From: Pseudarthrobacter sulfonivorans
Lineage (GTDB): Bacteria; Actinomycetota; Actinomycetes; Actinomycetales; Micrococcaceae
Assembly (NCBI RefSeq): GCF_014712225.1
Contig: NZ_JACXBW010000005.1
Coordinates: 124,001 to 188,000, forward strand
Direction of reading: 5' to 3'
Length of the DNA stretch: 64,000 nt
Shown: positions 63,965 through 64,000 of the stretch, one piece after another
How the letters are laid out: each line of letters starts with the position of its first letter
Position numbering within the stretch: position 1 is the first letter of the stretch
Made by a program: the position numbers and the translations under genes
The notes under the pieces: model-generated
The model's input: only the letters and a program-made list of their open reading frames with translations
The model's database searches: none
Told to the model about the DNA's origin: nothing

Positions 63965-64000
63965 GGCTGGCTCCAGACGTGCTGAGACCAAGAGCCAGCC
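63965..64000. repeat. Inverted repeat at the right window edge
   Basis: GGCTGGCTC and GAGCCAGCC, perfect 9-bp arms with an 18-base loop ending at the last base. It may be the terminator of a convergent gene beyond the window; without the flank this cannot be settled. Confidence 0.4.

Noticed and set aside
63677..63985. A 102-codon frame overlapping the end of the polysaccharide deacetylase
   Set aside because: Out-of-frame shadow that runs into the terminator hairpin, with no ribosome-binding site.

Overview
The window is a high-GC actinobacterial chromosome segment, most likely from Arthrobacter, Pseudarthrobacter or a close Micrococcaceae relative. Support for this: a mycothione reductase (mycothiol metabolism), gene order matching the Mycobacterium tuberculosis dxs to sigA and lipB to glnA neighbourhoods, many actinobacteria-restricted DUF families (DUF3093, DUF3159, DUF3710, DUF4191, DUF4192, DUF4193, DUF5998, DUF7455), SepH, frequent GTG/TTG starts and apparent leaderless promoters. 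I see no phage, insertion sequence, CRISPR array, rRNA or tRNA. It looks like core genome, so the unusual signals are mostly regulatory.

Layout. 0-7.5 kb: a membrane S-component-like gene cut by the left edge, mycothione reductase, then a five-gene minus-strand run headed by dxs (dxs, DUF402 protein, unknown 186-aa protein, aldo/keto reductase, nucleoside hydrolase) with 4-bp overlaps. 7.6-19 kb: aconitase, an RNA methyltransferase coupled to a KimA-like APC permease, the divergent TrkA pair CeoB/CeoC, and the conserved block DUF3159 / OB-fold / DUF3710 / dut / DUF3093 / DUF4193. 19-28.4 kb: sepH, an alkaline-phosphatase-superfamily protein, DUF5998, a GNAT plus acyl-CoA-synthetase-like fusion, parC, and a DinB protein. 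28.4-36.5 kb: an acetyltransferase relic, then cydA-cydB-cydDC (cytochrome bd oxidase and its fused ABC exporter), divergent from a BlaI-type repressor and an M56 membrane protease. 36.5-44.6 kb: parE, a DUF7455 zinc-ribbon-like protein, the primary sigma factor, DUF4192, an MFS transporter and a PAC2 protein. 44.8-51 kb: pepA, lpdA, sucB, a small membrane protein and an OsmC protein. 51-57.5 kb: a tricorn-like S41 protease, a TIGR01777 epimerase and a Ser/Thr kinase. 57.6-64 kb: lipB-lipA-DUF4191, a DUF3817 protein, an RDD protein, glnA and a secreted polysaccharide deacetylase.

How the genes fit together. lipB/lipA make the lipoyl cofactor carried by the two lipoyl domains of SucB and reoxidised by LpdA, next to aconitase in the same central pathway. 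parC and parE are complementary topoisomerase IV subunits about 9 kb apart. The KimA-like transporter and CeoB/CeoC look like a potassium-uptake locus.

Main discovery candidate: the cydA/blaI intergenic region carries three copies of a 17-bp inverted repeat, TTCTAC-N5-GTAGAA, found by eye nowhere else here. This suggests that a BlaI/M56 protease pair with no penicillin-binding sensor domain controls the cytochrome bd operon and itself. Other strong regulatory readings are a four-half-site, 11-bp-phased GlnR-like box upstream of glnA, and at least seven genes whose only start signal is a TANNNT-like hexamer exactly 6 bases before ATG/GTG, which predicts leaderless mRNAs. All family calls come from reading the translations. 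No database search was run.
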